DNA from: Candidatus Eremiobacterota bacterium
Lineage (GTDB): Bacteria; Vulcanimicrobiota; CADAWZ01; Ess09-12
DNA: 64,000 nucleotides
Direction of reading: 5' to 3'
Assembly: GCA_031082125.1 (NCBI GenBank)
Contig: JAVHLM010000031.1
Coordinates: 1 to 64,000 of the forward strand
Shown: in pieces, positions 45,505 to 53,363 of the stretch
Numbering within the stretch: position 1 is the first letter of the stretch
Layout of the letters: each line of letters starts with the position of its first letter
Translations under genes and position numbers: made by a program
Notes under the pieces: generated by a model
Told to the model about the DNA's origin: nothing
The model's database searches: none
Seen by the model: the letters and a program-made list of their open reading frames with translations, nothing else

Positions 45505-46821
45505 TTAAAAATGCATGTTTACGTTGTTGGAGAACAGACTGCTTATTTTATGCTCATATTCATCAAGGTCATCTTCAGTGAGATACTTAAGCTTAAGAGG
45601 TCTCCTGGTATAAAAATAATCAAATCTCTCATCAAAAACCTCGTTCTGTAACAATCCTTTTTCCTTTGCATATTCATAAAGATATGCACCCGGAAGCGCC
45701 GTGGCTCTTGACACAAGGCACGTAGTGGGGCGGTTCTCTTTCAGCAGGTGGTAGGTGGCTTCAAGATCCTCTCTCGTTTCTTCAGGCGAACCTATAATAA
45801 TATTCGTATTCGTGATTATACCCAGCTTATTGCAGATCTGCAAGGCTTTACATATGTCTGAAACTGACAGATCCTTTCTGAGAAAGTCAAGCGTTTTCTG
45901 CGATCCGCTCTCAACGCCTAAGCAAATCATTTTGCATCCCGCATCAATCATGCGCCTTAACTGCTCCTCCCTGATAGCATCAATACGAGCGTTGCATCCC
46001 CACCAGAAATCAACTCCCTGAATCAATATCTCATTACAGAAGTTATCCACCCAGGAATGCTTTGAAAGAAACATATCATCCGAAAACCCAAAAAGAAATT
46101 TCATTCCGGGTACTTTTGCAAGCGGACTGTAACGCTCCCATATCTTTTTATAAGAGCTTATCTCCTTGAAAACAGATTTTTGTGAGCGATACCGTATTTT
46201 TTTGCCAAAAAGCTTATCCTGCATTGGTTTGCAGAAAAAGCATCGGTAAGGACAGCCTCTGCTTGCAATAATAGAGTCATAGTACACAGATCGGCTGTAA
46301 TAAAGCGGCCAGTCAACAAGCTCCCGCGCCGGTTCAGGCAATTCATCAAGATTTTCAATATATGGTCTTGATTCTGTCACTACGAATTTTCCGTCTTTTA
46401 TAAAGGCTATCCCTTTTATGTTTATAAGATCCTGTCCTTTTTCAAAGGCTCTTACAAGTTCAACTATGGTTTTCTCACCTTCACCAATAACCACAGCGTC
46501 AAAACCTGATTTCAGTGTTTGTTCCGGGAGCGCAGTGGCATGAGGTCCTCCTGCCACAAGGAAAATCCCATGCCTTTTTACTTTTTCTGCAATCTCAAAA
46601 GCTTTCTGTGCCAATGCAGAAGGCACTGACATCCCCACGATTCTCACATCTTTAAGAAATGGCTCAATATCAGGCATTTCACTGTAGTTTGTGAGATCCA
46701 GAAAGTCTACATCAAATCCTTCATTTTTTAAAACAGAGGCAATATAAAGAATGCCAAGCGGCGGCGTTACCACTGCTTTTGCCGGATAGTTCAGGCGAGG
46801 ATAAATCAAAAGAATTTTCAT
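45505..46821 (-). CDS. B12-binding-domain radical SAM protein
   Basis: 438 residues. Residues 1-140 have the cobalamin-binding Rossmann fold (MKILLIYPR, PPLGILYIASVL, GGPHATALPE, VIGEGEKTIVEL) but lack the DxHxxG motif, so base-off B12 binding is uncertain. The radical SAM core begins near 186 with C190, C194 and C197 (RGCPYRCFFC), then LFGFSDDMF and GVESGSQKTLDFLRK. Probable reaction: radical methylation or rearrangement of an unknown substrate. The gene is more AT-rich than its surroundings and has no pathway partners, which suggests transfer. Confidence 0.93.
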   Translation of the reverse strand: MKILLIYPRLNYPAKAVVTPPLGILYIASVLKNEGFDVDFLDLTNYSEMPDIEPFLKDVRIVGMSVPSALAQKAFEIAEKVKRHGIFLVAGGPHATALPEQTLKSGFDAVVIGEGEKTIVELVRAFEKGQDLINIKGIAFIKDGKFVVTESRPYIENLDELPEPARELVDWPLYYSRSVYYDSIIASRGCPYRCFFCKPMQDKLFGKKIRYRSQKSVFKEISSYKKIWERYSPLAKVPGMKFLFGFSDDMFLSKHSWVDNFCNEILIQGVDFWWGCNARIDAIREEQLRRMIDAGCKMICLGVESGSQKTLDFLRKDLSVSDICKALQICNKLGIITNTNIIIGSPEETREDLEATYHLLKENRPTTCLVSRATALPGAYLYEYAKEKGLLQNEVFDERFDYFYTRRPLKLKYLTEDDLDEYEHKISSLFSNNVNMHF

Positions 46822-47238
46822 TTATTGATTTTAATCTCCTCTTATTGAAGTATTAAGTATAGCTGTTAATAATGTCTGTCGGCAGATGCAGCTTAACCCA
46901 GAGCATAGGATCTGGTGCGTTTTATAGGTAATCGATTATTCAGGTTTATGGAAAGATGTAACAGGAGCCCTGTACATTGAGTTTTATTATTTGCTTCAGA
47001 CGGAGATTTCGTCATTAGAAGTTATTCTCCTGCGTTCAGGAAAAGGCTCTTTAAAGGAACTGAAAAAATAATTCTCTCTATTGCGATTTTTTCATTTTTT
47101 GTAACCATTTAGCCACCTGAGGAGATAGGTTCAGGAATTTCAGGCAGATCTCCTTTTCAATATAGTGAGAGAGCGCCTGGGCAATGGATGAAATTGGATT
47201 ATGACAGAAGAGCATCTCGCGATCCACGGACTCCATGA
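46822..47238. other. intergenic region, possible short fragment only
   Basis: No convincing gene. A minus-strand stretch from an ATG at 47236 to a stop at 47078 reads MESVDREMLFCHNPISSIAQ and continues to QKMKKSQ; it has protein-like composition but no ribosome-binding site. Confidence 0.4.
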
Positions 47239-47436
47239 GTGACAGGTAAGGCGAAAAAGCACATGGCTGAGCAGGTAAGCAAAACGAACAGGGAATATCG
47301 GAAGATAACAGGCCTCTCTGATGAAGGAGCACTTCTCGACCTGAAGGATCTTATGCACAGGAGCCTCATTGTCCAGGTCGGAAGCGGGAGAAAAAGCCAT
47401 TATATCCTGAAACAGGTTGGCGATCTTGGCGATTAG
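47239..47436 (+). pseudogene. C-terminal fragment of a RecG-like/AlbA_2 regulator
   Basis: 65 codons reading TNREYRKITGLSDEGALLDL, then MHRSLIVQVGSGRKSHYIL. This is the winged-helix tail common to 'ATP-dependent DNA helicase RecG-like' AlbA_2 proteins. An upstream stop (47236) and the absence of the AlbA_2 and ATPase-like parts show it is a remnant. Confidence 0.6.
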
Positions 47437-47464
47437 TTGGCGATTAGTTGGCGATCTTGGCGAT
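47417..47464 (+). repeat. five short direct repeats TTGGCGAT
   Basis: TTGGCGAT occurs at 47417, 47426, 47437, 47448 and 47457, with spacings of 9, 11, 11 and 9. The array begins in the last codons of the RecG-like fragment. Confidence 0.75.
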
Positions 47465-47603
47465 AATGCCCGACGCCCTTGCAGTCCGAATTCCACCGTG
47501 GTAAACACGGTGCATAAAGCAGTTCATAGCTATATCTGGATCTATTGTCATTATGATTGGCGACAAATGTTCTTAGGCACTTCAAGGCAAGAGGACAGGG
47601 GGA

Positions 47604-47683
47604 CATTCTCCGATCAGGCAGCGTTTGGTTCTGTCCCTATGGGTGCACCGGAACACAGGCAGAACCTGCTGCCCCGGAGAATG
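47604..47683. repeat. CATTCTCCG/CGGAGAATG inverted-repeat element
   Basis: CATTCTCCG (47604-47612) and CGGAGAATG (47675-47683) bound an 80-bp segment with a further inner GGCAG/CTGCC pairing. A similar element lies at 52248-52377. Confidence 0.5.
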
Positions 47684-47740
47684 GCCCATGGCCTTACTTG
47701 ACGGGCGCTAATCCAACAATCGAATAAAATTATGCACTTT

Positions 47741-47802
47741 TTGTTGCGTTTTGGGTGCGCCATGAAAAAAACCGCATGCGCGGCTCTTTGCGGCAGTATA
47801 TA
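47741..47802 (-). repeat. tRNA-associated terminator module, first copy
   Basis: About 62 bp directly downstream of tRNA-Asn on the minus strand. It includes the terminator at 47764-47784 and conserved flanks shared with 31201-31260. Confidence 0.65.
47764..47784 (-). terminator. rho-independent terminator of tRNA-Asn
   Basis: On the minus strand CCGCGCATGCGG followed by TTTTTTT, starting about 20 bases after the CCA end. Confidence 0.75.
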
Positions 47803-47805
47803 AAC

Positions 47806-47880
47806 TGGCTCCAGCGGTAGGACTCGAACCTACAACATTCCGGTTAACAGCCGGATGCTCTGCCATTGAGCTACGCTGGA
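47806..47880 (-). tRNA. tRNA-Asn (anticodon GUU)
   Basis: 75 bases including an encoded CCA. Acceptor stem TCCAGCG/CGCTGGA, discriminator G, D-arm with AGCTCAATGGCAGAGC, anticodon stem TCCGG/CCGGA with loop CTGTTAA, and T-arm GTAGGTTCGAGTCCTAC. All arms pair. Confidence 0.95.
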
Positions 47881-48084
47881 GCGTGCTGAACTATCTTTTG
47901 GGATTATACCATATGACCCTGGAAAATTCAATACCTTCGGGAAAAATCTTCATTCCATGACGCGGGTCGTTCCATGAGCCCTCCCGGCGCAAATCCCCTC
48001 AATGCGGTCAGGCTCAACGGTCCGGCGAAGGTTCTTGTGCGGTGAGAGAGAATATTATTATCCATCAAGAGGCTGGAGGTGGGT

Positions 48085-49446
48085 ATGAAGTCATTCATCA
48101 TCCCGATTGCTTTTATCCTTCTTCTCGGCATCCTCGCGGGAAGCGTCCTGGCGCAGAATCTTGATTACGACAAGTGGATGTGGCAGAGATGGGAGAAAAA
48201 CCAGACCGGGGGAGGGAATAATGCCGCTCAGGGCAAGACCACCTCCGCCAAAAGCACCTACGTGGAGCCTCCCTTCGTCACCGCCCTGAAGCAGGCTAAT
48301 CTCGAAGAGGTGAGGAAGCTGCTCAATCAAAACCCCGCCTATATCAATTTCAAGGACGACCTCTCAAGGACGCCCCTGCACTATGCCGCAATGAAGGGAA
48401 ACGCCTCCCTGATAGAGTTCCTTCTCGTGCGAGGCGCTCATAATGGAGAGAAGGACAGTTACGGGCTGACTCCCCTGAACATTGCGAAGCAATATAACAA
48501 CAAGGAAGCGGAGAAAGCGCTCTCGGGCGCCTCGCAGAAGGCGGCTTATCAGCGCTCCGAAGGTGACGAGCTGTGCCTCGCGGCATCAAGGGGCGAAGCG
48601 GATAAGGTGAAGGCGTTTCTGGAGAAAAACAAGGGGCTCGCAAGCTTCAAAGAACAGTACAGCGGGTGGACGCCGCTCCACTGGGCTCTTACCAAGCCCC
48701 AGGACTCCATTGAAATCGTTGAGTTCCTGGTGTCCAGCGGGGCTGACATAAATGCAAAGGACAATAACAATATTACCCCCTTTTCACTGGCAGTCGCGCA
48801 TTCCAAAAAGAAATGCGCGGATTATCTTCTCTCGAAAGGGGCAGATATTAACAGCGCTGATAAATTCGGGACCACTGCTCTTCACGGAGCACTGATCCTG
48901 GGAAACGATGCAATGGAGAGCTATCTTCTCGAGCACAATGCCAGGGTGAATGTGAAGGGGGAAAAAGGAAATACCCCTCTCCATCTTGCGGCGTGGAATG
49001 GCAAGATCCGCCTGATGAAGCCTCTCGTGGAGAAAGGCGCCGACATCACTGCTAGAGATGACTCAGGATATACTGCGCTTATGATTTCTGCCCAGGAGGG
49101 CTTTCTTGAGCTGGTGAAATATCTTGTATCCAGAGGCGGCGCCGTCAATGACAGGAAAAATGACGGCGCGACAGCCCTGATGGTGGCTTCTGCAAAAGAC
49201 AGGGATGACGTGGTGCTCTTTTTGATTGAAAAGGGCGCGGCGATAAATGCCCAGGCCGATGACGGCTGGACCCCCTTAAGAAGCGCCGTCGAGTATGCTC
49301 AGGCAAGAATTGTCAAGCTTCTCATCTCCAGGGGGGCAGATGTCAACCTGCCCGACAAGGAGGGAATCACGCCTCTCAAGAGGGCCATGAAGAAGAATGC
49401 CGCTTCGATTGCAGATATCCTTAAATCAAGCGGAGCTCATGAATAA
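48085..49446 (+). CDS. secreted ankyrin-repeat protein
   Basis: 453 residues from ATG 48085 with GGAGGT directly upstream (a GTG at 48079 lies inside that site). Signal peptide of 23 residues ending VLAQ. After a Gln/Gly/Thr linker come two blocks of ankyrin repeats, about 11 units (residues 68-145 and 162-450), with typical GWTPLHWAL and VEFLVSSGADINAKD. Residues 146-161 form a gap between blocks. Periplasmic or surface scaffold; partner unknown. Confidence 0.88.
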   Translation: MKSFIIPIAFILLLGILAGSVLAQNLDYDKWMWQRWEKNQTGGGNNAAQGKTTSAKSTYVEPPFVTALKQANLEEVRKLLNQNPAYINFKDDLSRTPLHYAAMKGNASLIEFLLVRGAHNGEKDSYGLTPLNIAKQYNNKEAEKALSGASQKAAYQRSEGDELCLAASRGEADKVKAFLEKNKGLASFKEQYSGWTPLHWALTKPQDSIEIVEFLVSSGADINAKDNNNITPFSLAVAHSKKKCADYLLSKGADINSADKFGTTALHGALILGNDAMESYLLEHNARVNVKGEKGNTPLHLAAWNGKIRLMKPLVEKGADITARDDSGYTALMISAQEGFLELVKYLVSRGGAVNDRKNDGATALMVASAKDRDDVVLFLIEKGAAINAQADDGWTPLRSAVEYAQARIVKLLISRGADVNLPDKEGITPLKRAMKKNAASIADILKSSGAHE

Positions 49447-49609
49447 AGGGAATCAGGCGCTCTGACCGTCGTTCTTGAAAGGGTATGAAGGTTCGAAAAT
49501 ATTTTTTTGAAGTCTTCATTCACCCCCCCCCTCTTTACCCGATTCCCCCTCCGCATTCACGGAGAAGGCCCTTTCTCTGCGCTGGATGCGTTTCCGCGGG
49601 CAAAGAGCT

Positions 49610-49656
49610 GAAAAATCGCAGAAACCGTCCTTTTGAGGCTTCTGCGCCCATTTTTC
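49610..49656. terminator. bidirectional terminator-like inverted repeat
   Basis: GAAAAAT-CGCAGAA ... TTCTGCG-CCCATTTTTC: a 7-bp GC-containing stem extended by A and T runs, about 170 bp behind the ankyrin gene. Confidence 0.45.
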
Positions 49657-49704
49657 AAAGGCCATATATCCTTATAACCACAAGCTTATTAGGCTTATAG
49701 CATT

Positions 49705-49733
49705 TTGACAATATGAGCTTTATAGTTTATAAT
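49705..49733 (+). promoter_or_regulatory. perfect consensus sigma-70 promoter of the HNH gene
   Basis: TTGACA (49705-49710), exactly 17 bp, TATAAT (49728-49733). Transcription would start near 49740, giving a leader of about 50 bases. Confidence 0.8.
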
Positions 49734-49743
49734 ATAATAAAAA

Positions 49744-49757
49744 GATACAAAAGTATC
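49744..49757 (+). promoter_or_regulatory. small palindrome in the HNH leader
   Basis: GATAC-AAAA-GTATC lies just after the predicted start site. It could be an operator that tempers an otherwise maximal promoter, or a leader hairpin. Confidence 0.4.
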
Positions 49758-49788
49758 TAAAAAATAAACTTACGAAAGGAGTAGTATC

Positions 49789-52203
49789 GTGAATACCCTG
49801 GCAGGCGCTCACCTCGGGGAGGTCCCGCACCGGGAGGCCGCTCAGGCCACCCTGGCCGGGAAGGCATCTCCCTCGGTGATCCGCGAGTATCCCGGCTACG
49901 AGGCCGTCATGAAAGGCGGACAGGTCTTCCAGGCCAGCCCCGGCCTCCCGCTGGTCACGTACGGCGCCGACGAGGTGCTCTCGCGCTCGAACTGTCGCCA
50001 TATCTTTCGCGATCTCACAGGGGAGGTCCTGGACTGGAATCTCTGGTGCCTCTCTCAAGCCGCCAATAAGCTCGATCTCCTGATAGGGGAGGCTCTCCTC
50101 TCCCTCAACGGGAAGCTCGAGAAGCTCGGCTATGTGCGGGTTTCCGATTTTGTGAGGGAGGAACTGGGGATTTCGTCCAGGAGCGGCTATGAGCTGATGC
50201 GGAATGCCCGGGATATCGAGAGGTTCCCCCTTATCAGGGAGGCTCTTGAGAGCGGGAAGCTCCGCAAAAGCGCGCTGCGGCATATGCTCCAGGTCGTGAT
50301 GCCTGAGACCGAGGCGGAGTGGCTTGCAAAGGCCATGTCGCTCACGGTGAGAGAACTTGAAGAGGAGGTGAAGAAATTCAAGTCGGGTGCCGGGGACCCC
50401 TGCAGCAGCGGCATCAACGCATTCGTCGCCGGCGATGACGATGAAGACTCCGAAGGGAGCCTCGCGGTAAGCGCGCGGGTTCCTTTTTCCGTTGCCGCGA
50501 AATGGGACAGGGCCCTCGAGGTCTTTCGCAGGATGGAGGAGGCGGAGCTCCCTTCTGATGTTTTCGTGGAGGCCCTTCTCGGGGAGTTCATCGCTTCGGC
50601 ACCGCTCGAAGGTATCGGGAGCCTGAGCATGGATGCACAGGGGCCTGAGGCTCAGGAGGCCAATGGAGCTTCTCTCTGCCGCTTGCAGGGGAATGGCTCC
50701 CAGGGCCGTTATTCCTCCCAATACGCACGCACCACTCGCGGCGACGGGGCTCCCTGCAGCACTGGCCCTGATGCTTCCGGCACCGGGGCAAGAGGCGCCG
50801 ATCCCGCTATAGAGAAGAAAGCCCTTCTCCTCGGCGCCATGGCAGGGGCAATCGCTTCCCTCGATGACGAGGCTTCTTTTGGCGAGAAGGAAAAGGAGCT
50901 TGCCCGCCAGGTCCACAAGGACCTCGAAGAGGTCTCTCATCTTTGGGAGTTTTTACCCTGGAAGCCCGTCATGGTGGAGCTTCCCCGGGAGTTTCAGGCT
51001 CCCGCGAGCCACAGGCCCGACGCCGATACCGCCGTCACCCCGGACGGGATCCTGGTGCGCCCCCAGGTCGATCCCTTCGAGACGGTCGCCCGCCTCCGGA
51101 AGATGGCGACGCTGCGCCACTCCCTCTCCTTCTACCAGGGGAGGCTCCTGCGGACCCTCAACAATTTCGGGCTTTACAGGGACATGCTCTTTCTCTCCCT
51201 GGGGCACTATACCAGGGAGCGCCTGGGAATGTCCCGCAGCACCGCGTATTCTCTCATCAAACAGGAAAGGAGCTATCTGGAGTATCCTGAGATGCTGGAC
51301 CTGGTCCTGGAGGGGAAGCTCACTCCTGAGCAGGCACGCCTGCTCTCCAAGGTATTCATTGAGGGGACCCGTGTCCAGGGGGCGTGGCTCTCCTACGCCC
51401 AGGAGGTGCCCGTCGCCACCCTCATGGCTTCGGTCGAGGGGTTCCTCCGCTTCGCGAAGAGGTCGGTCCACAAAAAGTGGGACATAGAGCCCGAGGCCTT
51501 CGAGATGGCCGTCACGGGGAGGTCCGTCAAGAGGGCAGCCGTTGCTGGTTCTGAATGCTCAGAATCCAATGCTGATAAGGCTTCAGTCGCCGCCGTCCAA
51601 CTTTGTGCACACGAAAAAACCATGGAAGGAGATGCAGGTTTCCGGCAGGGGGAGAACCCCGCCGTCATCTGGGAGGTCACCGCGGGCGGTGAGCACCCTG
51701 AGCTCCCTGATATTCTCTCCATCCTCTCGGGAGAGATCCCAAAAGAAGGGACCTTCGGGTCAAACCCTCCGGACAGGGGCACCCTCATCCGCTTCTTCCT
51801 CAAAAAGGATCTCGTCCCCCTCTGGAACCACGCGGTAAGGCTCTGGAAAGCCGGCAGGCCGGGAGAAGCCGCCGAGGGCGTAGAGGTGCTCCCCCTCTTC
51901 ATCGAGGTACTCCTTGACACCTTCCTTGCCGCCTGGGACAAACCAGAAAAAAGGGACCTCCACAGCCGCATCCTTGCCCGCGACGGCTACCAGTGCCAGG
52001 CTCCCGGCTGCCGGTGCCGGCGCAACCTCCACGGCCATCATATCAGGTACCGCTCCCAGGGCGGCCCCGATACCGAGGGCAATCTCACCACCCTCTGCAT
52101 GGCTCACCATCTGCGGTGCCTCCACGAGGGCCACCTCGTCATCAGGGGAACGGCGCCTCACAATCTCACTTTCATATTCCCCCGCGACAGGAGAATCCTT
52201 TAG
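49789..52203 (+). CDS. HNH endonuclease-domain protein with duplicated internal module
   Basis: 804 residues, GTG start with AGGAG upstream. Two copies of a helical module: residues about 100-205 (FVREELGISSRSGYELMRNA ... VRELEEEVKKFK) and about 455-580 (YTRERLGMSRSTAYSLIKQE ... FLRFAKRSVHKK). Each has a helix-turn-helix-like core, suggesting DNA binding. Low-complexity linkers lie at about 205-235, 275-345 and 585-625. The C-terminal 75 residues form an HNH nuclease: C..PGC zinc knuckle, HGHHIRYRSQGG, NLTTLCMAHH, and LHEG. It may cut or nick DNA; no methylase or partner is adjacent. Similar DUF222-like HNH proteins are often multi-copy and of unknown function. Confidence 0.86.
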   Translation: MNTLAGAHLGEVPHREAAQATLAGKASPSVIREYPGYEAVMKGGQVFQASPGLPLVTYGADEVLSRSNCRHIFRDLTGEVLDWNLWCLSQAANKLDLLIGEALLSLNGKLEKLGYVRVSDFVREELGISSRSGYELMRNARDIERFPLIREALESGKLRKSALRHMLQVVMPETEAEWLAKAMSLTVRELEEEVKKFKSGAGDPCSSGINAFVAGDDDEDSEGSLAVSARVPFSVAAKWDRALEVFRRMEEAELPSDVFVEALLGEFIASAPLEGIGSLSMDAQGPEAQEANGASLCRLQGNGSQGRYSSQYARTTRGDGAPCSTGPDASGTGARGADPAIEKKALLLGAMAGAIASLDDEASFGEKEKELARQVHKDLEEVSHLWEFLPWKPVMVELPREFQAPASHRPDADTAVTPDGILVRPQVDPFETVARLRKMATLRHSLSFYQGRLLRTLNNFGLYRDMLFLSLGHYTRERLGMSRSTAYSLIKQERSYLEYPEMLDLVLEGKLTPEQARLLSKVFIEGTRVQGAWLSYAQEVPVATLMASVEGFLRFAKRSVHKKWDIEPEAFEMAVTGRSVKRAAVAGSECSESNADKASVAAVQLCAHEKTMEGDAGFRQGENPAVIWEVTAGGEHPELPDILSILSGEIPKEGTFGSNPPDRGTLIRFFLKKDLVPLWNHAVRLWKAGRPGEAAEGVEVLPLFIEVLLDTFLAAWDKPEKRDLHSRILARDGYQCQAPGCRCRRNLHGHHIRYRSQGGPDTEGNLTTLCMAHHLRCLHEGHLVIRGTAPHNLTFIFPRDRRIL

Positions 52204-52247
52204 CGCCTGAAATCCCTGTGAAACTGAGGTGCCATGAGGCCAGGGGA

Positions 52248-52377
52248 CATTCTCCTCCTCAGCCGGCATTTGGATTTGTCACTACACTGGCATTCGCACC
52301 GCAGACAAATCCTGCCGGCCGGGAGAATTCCCCTGGACTCCCGATACACCACAGGGTTCTCAACAGCCGGGAGAATG
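52248..52377. repeat. CATTCTCC/GGAGAATG inverted-repeat element
   Basis: CATTCTCC (52248-52255) and GGAGAATG (within 52369-52377) bound a 130-bp intergenic segment that contains a further AGCCGGC/GCCGG pairing. Resembles 47604-47683, and one half-site occurs at 44951-44958. It ends about 30 bp before the riboswitch promoter. Confidence 0.5.
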
Positions 52378-52405
52378 GCCTCTGGCAATACGATACTTTT
52401 CCCCA

Positions 52406-52433
52406 TTTACAAAAAAAAAATTTGTGCTATAAT
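52406..52433 (+). promoter_or_regulatory. promoter of the TPP riboswitch transcript
   Basis: TTTACA (52406-52411), 16-bp spacer containing an A-run, TATAAT (52428-52433). The start site would fall near 52440, directly at the first base of the aptamer P1 stem. Confidence 0.75.
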
Positions 52434-52439
52434 AGGGGA

Positions 52440-52540
52440 TACCGCTAGGGGAGCAGGTTGTATCCTGCTGAAAGGGTGACGGCAACCAGTCAACGACCCT
52501 CAATACCTGACCTGGGTAATGCCAGCGGAGGGAAGCGGTG
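52440..52540 (+). ncRNA. TPP (thiamin pyrophosphate) riboswitch aptamer
   Basis: P1 pairs ACCGCT (52441-52446) with AGCGGT (52534-52539). GGGG and GCAGG/CCTGC form the P2-P3 side; CTGAAAG stands where CUGAGA is usual (pyrimidine-binding loop, one G to A change). The pyrophosphate arm ACCTGACCTGGGTAATGCCA followed by GCGGAGGGAA matches the family almost perfectly. No thiamin gene follows: the next gene on either strand is the response regulator on the opposite strand, with its stop at 52556. Confidence 0.9.
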
Positions 52541-52554
52541 CTCACCGCACTTTT
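52535..52554 (+). terminator. terminator-like hairpin overlapping riboswitch P1
   Basis: GCGGT-GCTC-ACCGC (up to 6 bp) followed by ACTTTT. Its left arm (52535-52540) is the same strand that closes the aptamer P1 helix, so the two structures exclude each other. Confidence 0.45.
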
Positions 52555-52555
52555 C

Positions 52556-53233
52556 CTAATCCACAAGCCCCTTCCTCATCGCTTCTGCCACGGCCTGGGC
52601 CCTGTCGTTCACGTCAAGCTTCCTGAAAATGGTGCGAAGGTGTGCCTTGACGGTCTTCTCGCTGATGGTGAGCTGCTCGGCAATCTCCTTGTTTGACTTC
52701 CCCTCGGAGACGCACTGGAGCACTTCAATCTCCCTGTCGCTCAGCTCCTTGATGGGCGAGGTCTTGCCCGGGGCGGGGACTTCCTTGGCCATGTGGGCGA
52801 ACTCCTTGAGGACCTTCCGCGCAAGGCCCGGCTGGATGAGGGAGCCTCCGGAATGGACCACCTTGATGGCGGAGAAAAGCTCATCCTGGGATATGTCCTT
52901 CAGCACGTAGCCGGTGGCCCCCGCTTTCACGGACTCCATCACGTACTCTTCCTCGTCGTACATGGAGAGGATGATGACCTCCACGTCGGGATGTTCCTTC
53001 TTAATCATCTTGGTGGCCTCGATGCCGTTGATCCCGGGGAGCTTGATGTCCATCAGCACGATCTCGGGCCTGAGGGATTTTGTTTTCTCCAGGGCGTCCC
53101 TGGCGGAGCTTGCCTGGCCCACCACATTGAAGGAGGACTCCAGCTCGAGCATCTTGGCAAAGCCTTCTCTCACGAGGGTGTGGTCATCCACTATGAGGAT
53201 TTTGATTTTTTCCAGCTCGTCTTGTTTTTCCAC
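52556..53233 (-). CDS. NarL/FixJ-family response regulator
   Basis: 225 residues. Receiver domain residues 10-125: acidic pocket D16/D17, phospho-acceptor D62, K112. LuxR-type helix-turn-helix at about 160-220 (ELSDREIEVLQCVSEGKSNK, then TISEKTVKAHLRTIFRKL). GTG start; AGGAGG lies 12 bases upstream, rather far. It lies 130 bp after the kinase gene, its probable partner. Its 3' end faces the TPP riboswitch on the other strand. Confidence 0.95.
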   Translation of the reverse strand: MEKQDELEKIKILIVDDHTLVREGFAKMLELESSFNVVGQASSARDALEKTKSLRPEIVLMDIKLPGINGIEATKMIKKEHPDVEVIILSMYDEEEYVMESVKAGATGYVLKDISQDELFSAIKVVHSGGSLIQPGLARKVLKEFAHMAKEVPAPGKTSPIKELSDREIEVLQCVSEGKSNKEIAEQLTISEKTVKAHLRTIFRKLDVNDRAQAVAEAMRKGLVD

Positions 53234-53363
53234 TGCAGTAAGTCCTCCTCATGGGTTCGATACTTTCCAGATTCGCCCTTTTCCCATAAAAGCCTGCACG
53301 GTATTTTCACCACTCAGGCCCTGCTTCAAGCCCGTTCTCTCCGGCAGGCTGCTCAGCTTAAGC

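Noticed and set aside
47415-47465. Short repeats that could suggest a CRISPR array
   Set aside because: Repeats are only 8 bp with 1-3 bp gaps; there are no spacers and no cas genes.
49720-50940. A 406-residue minus-strand frame opposite the HNH gene
   Set aside because: Antisense shadow of a GC-rich gene; it runs through the HNH promoter and has no domain signature or ribosome-binding site.
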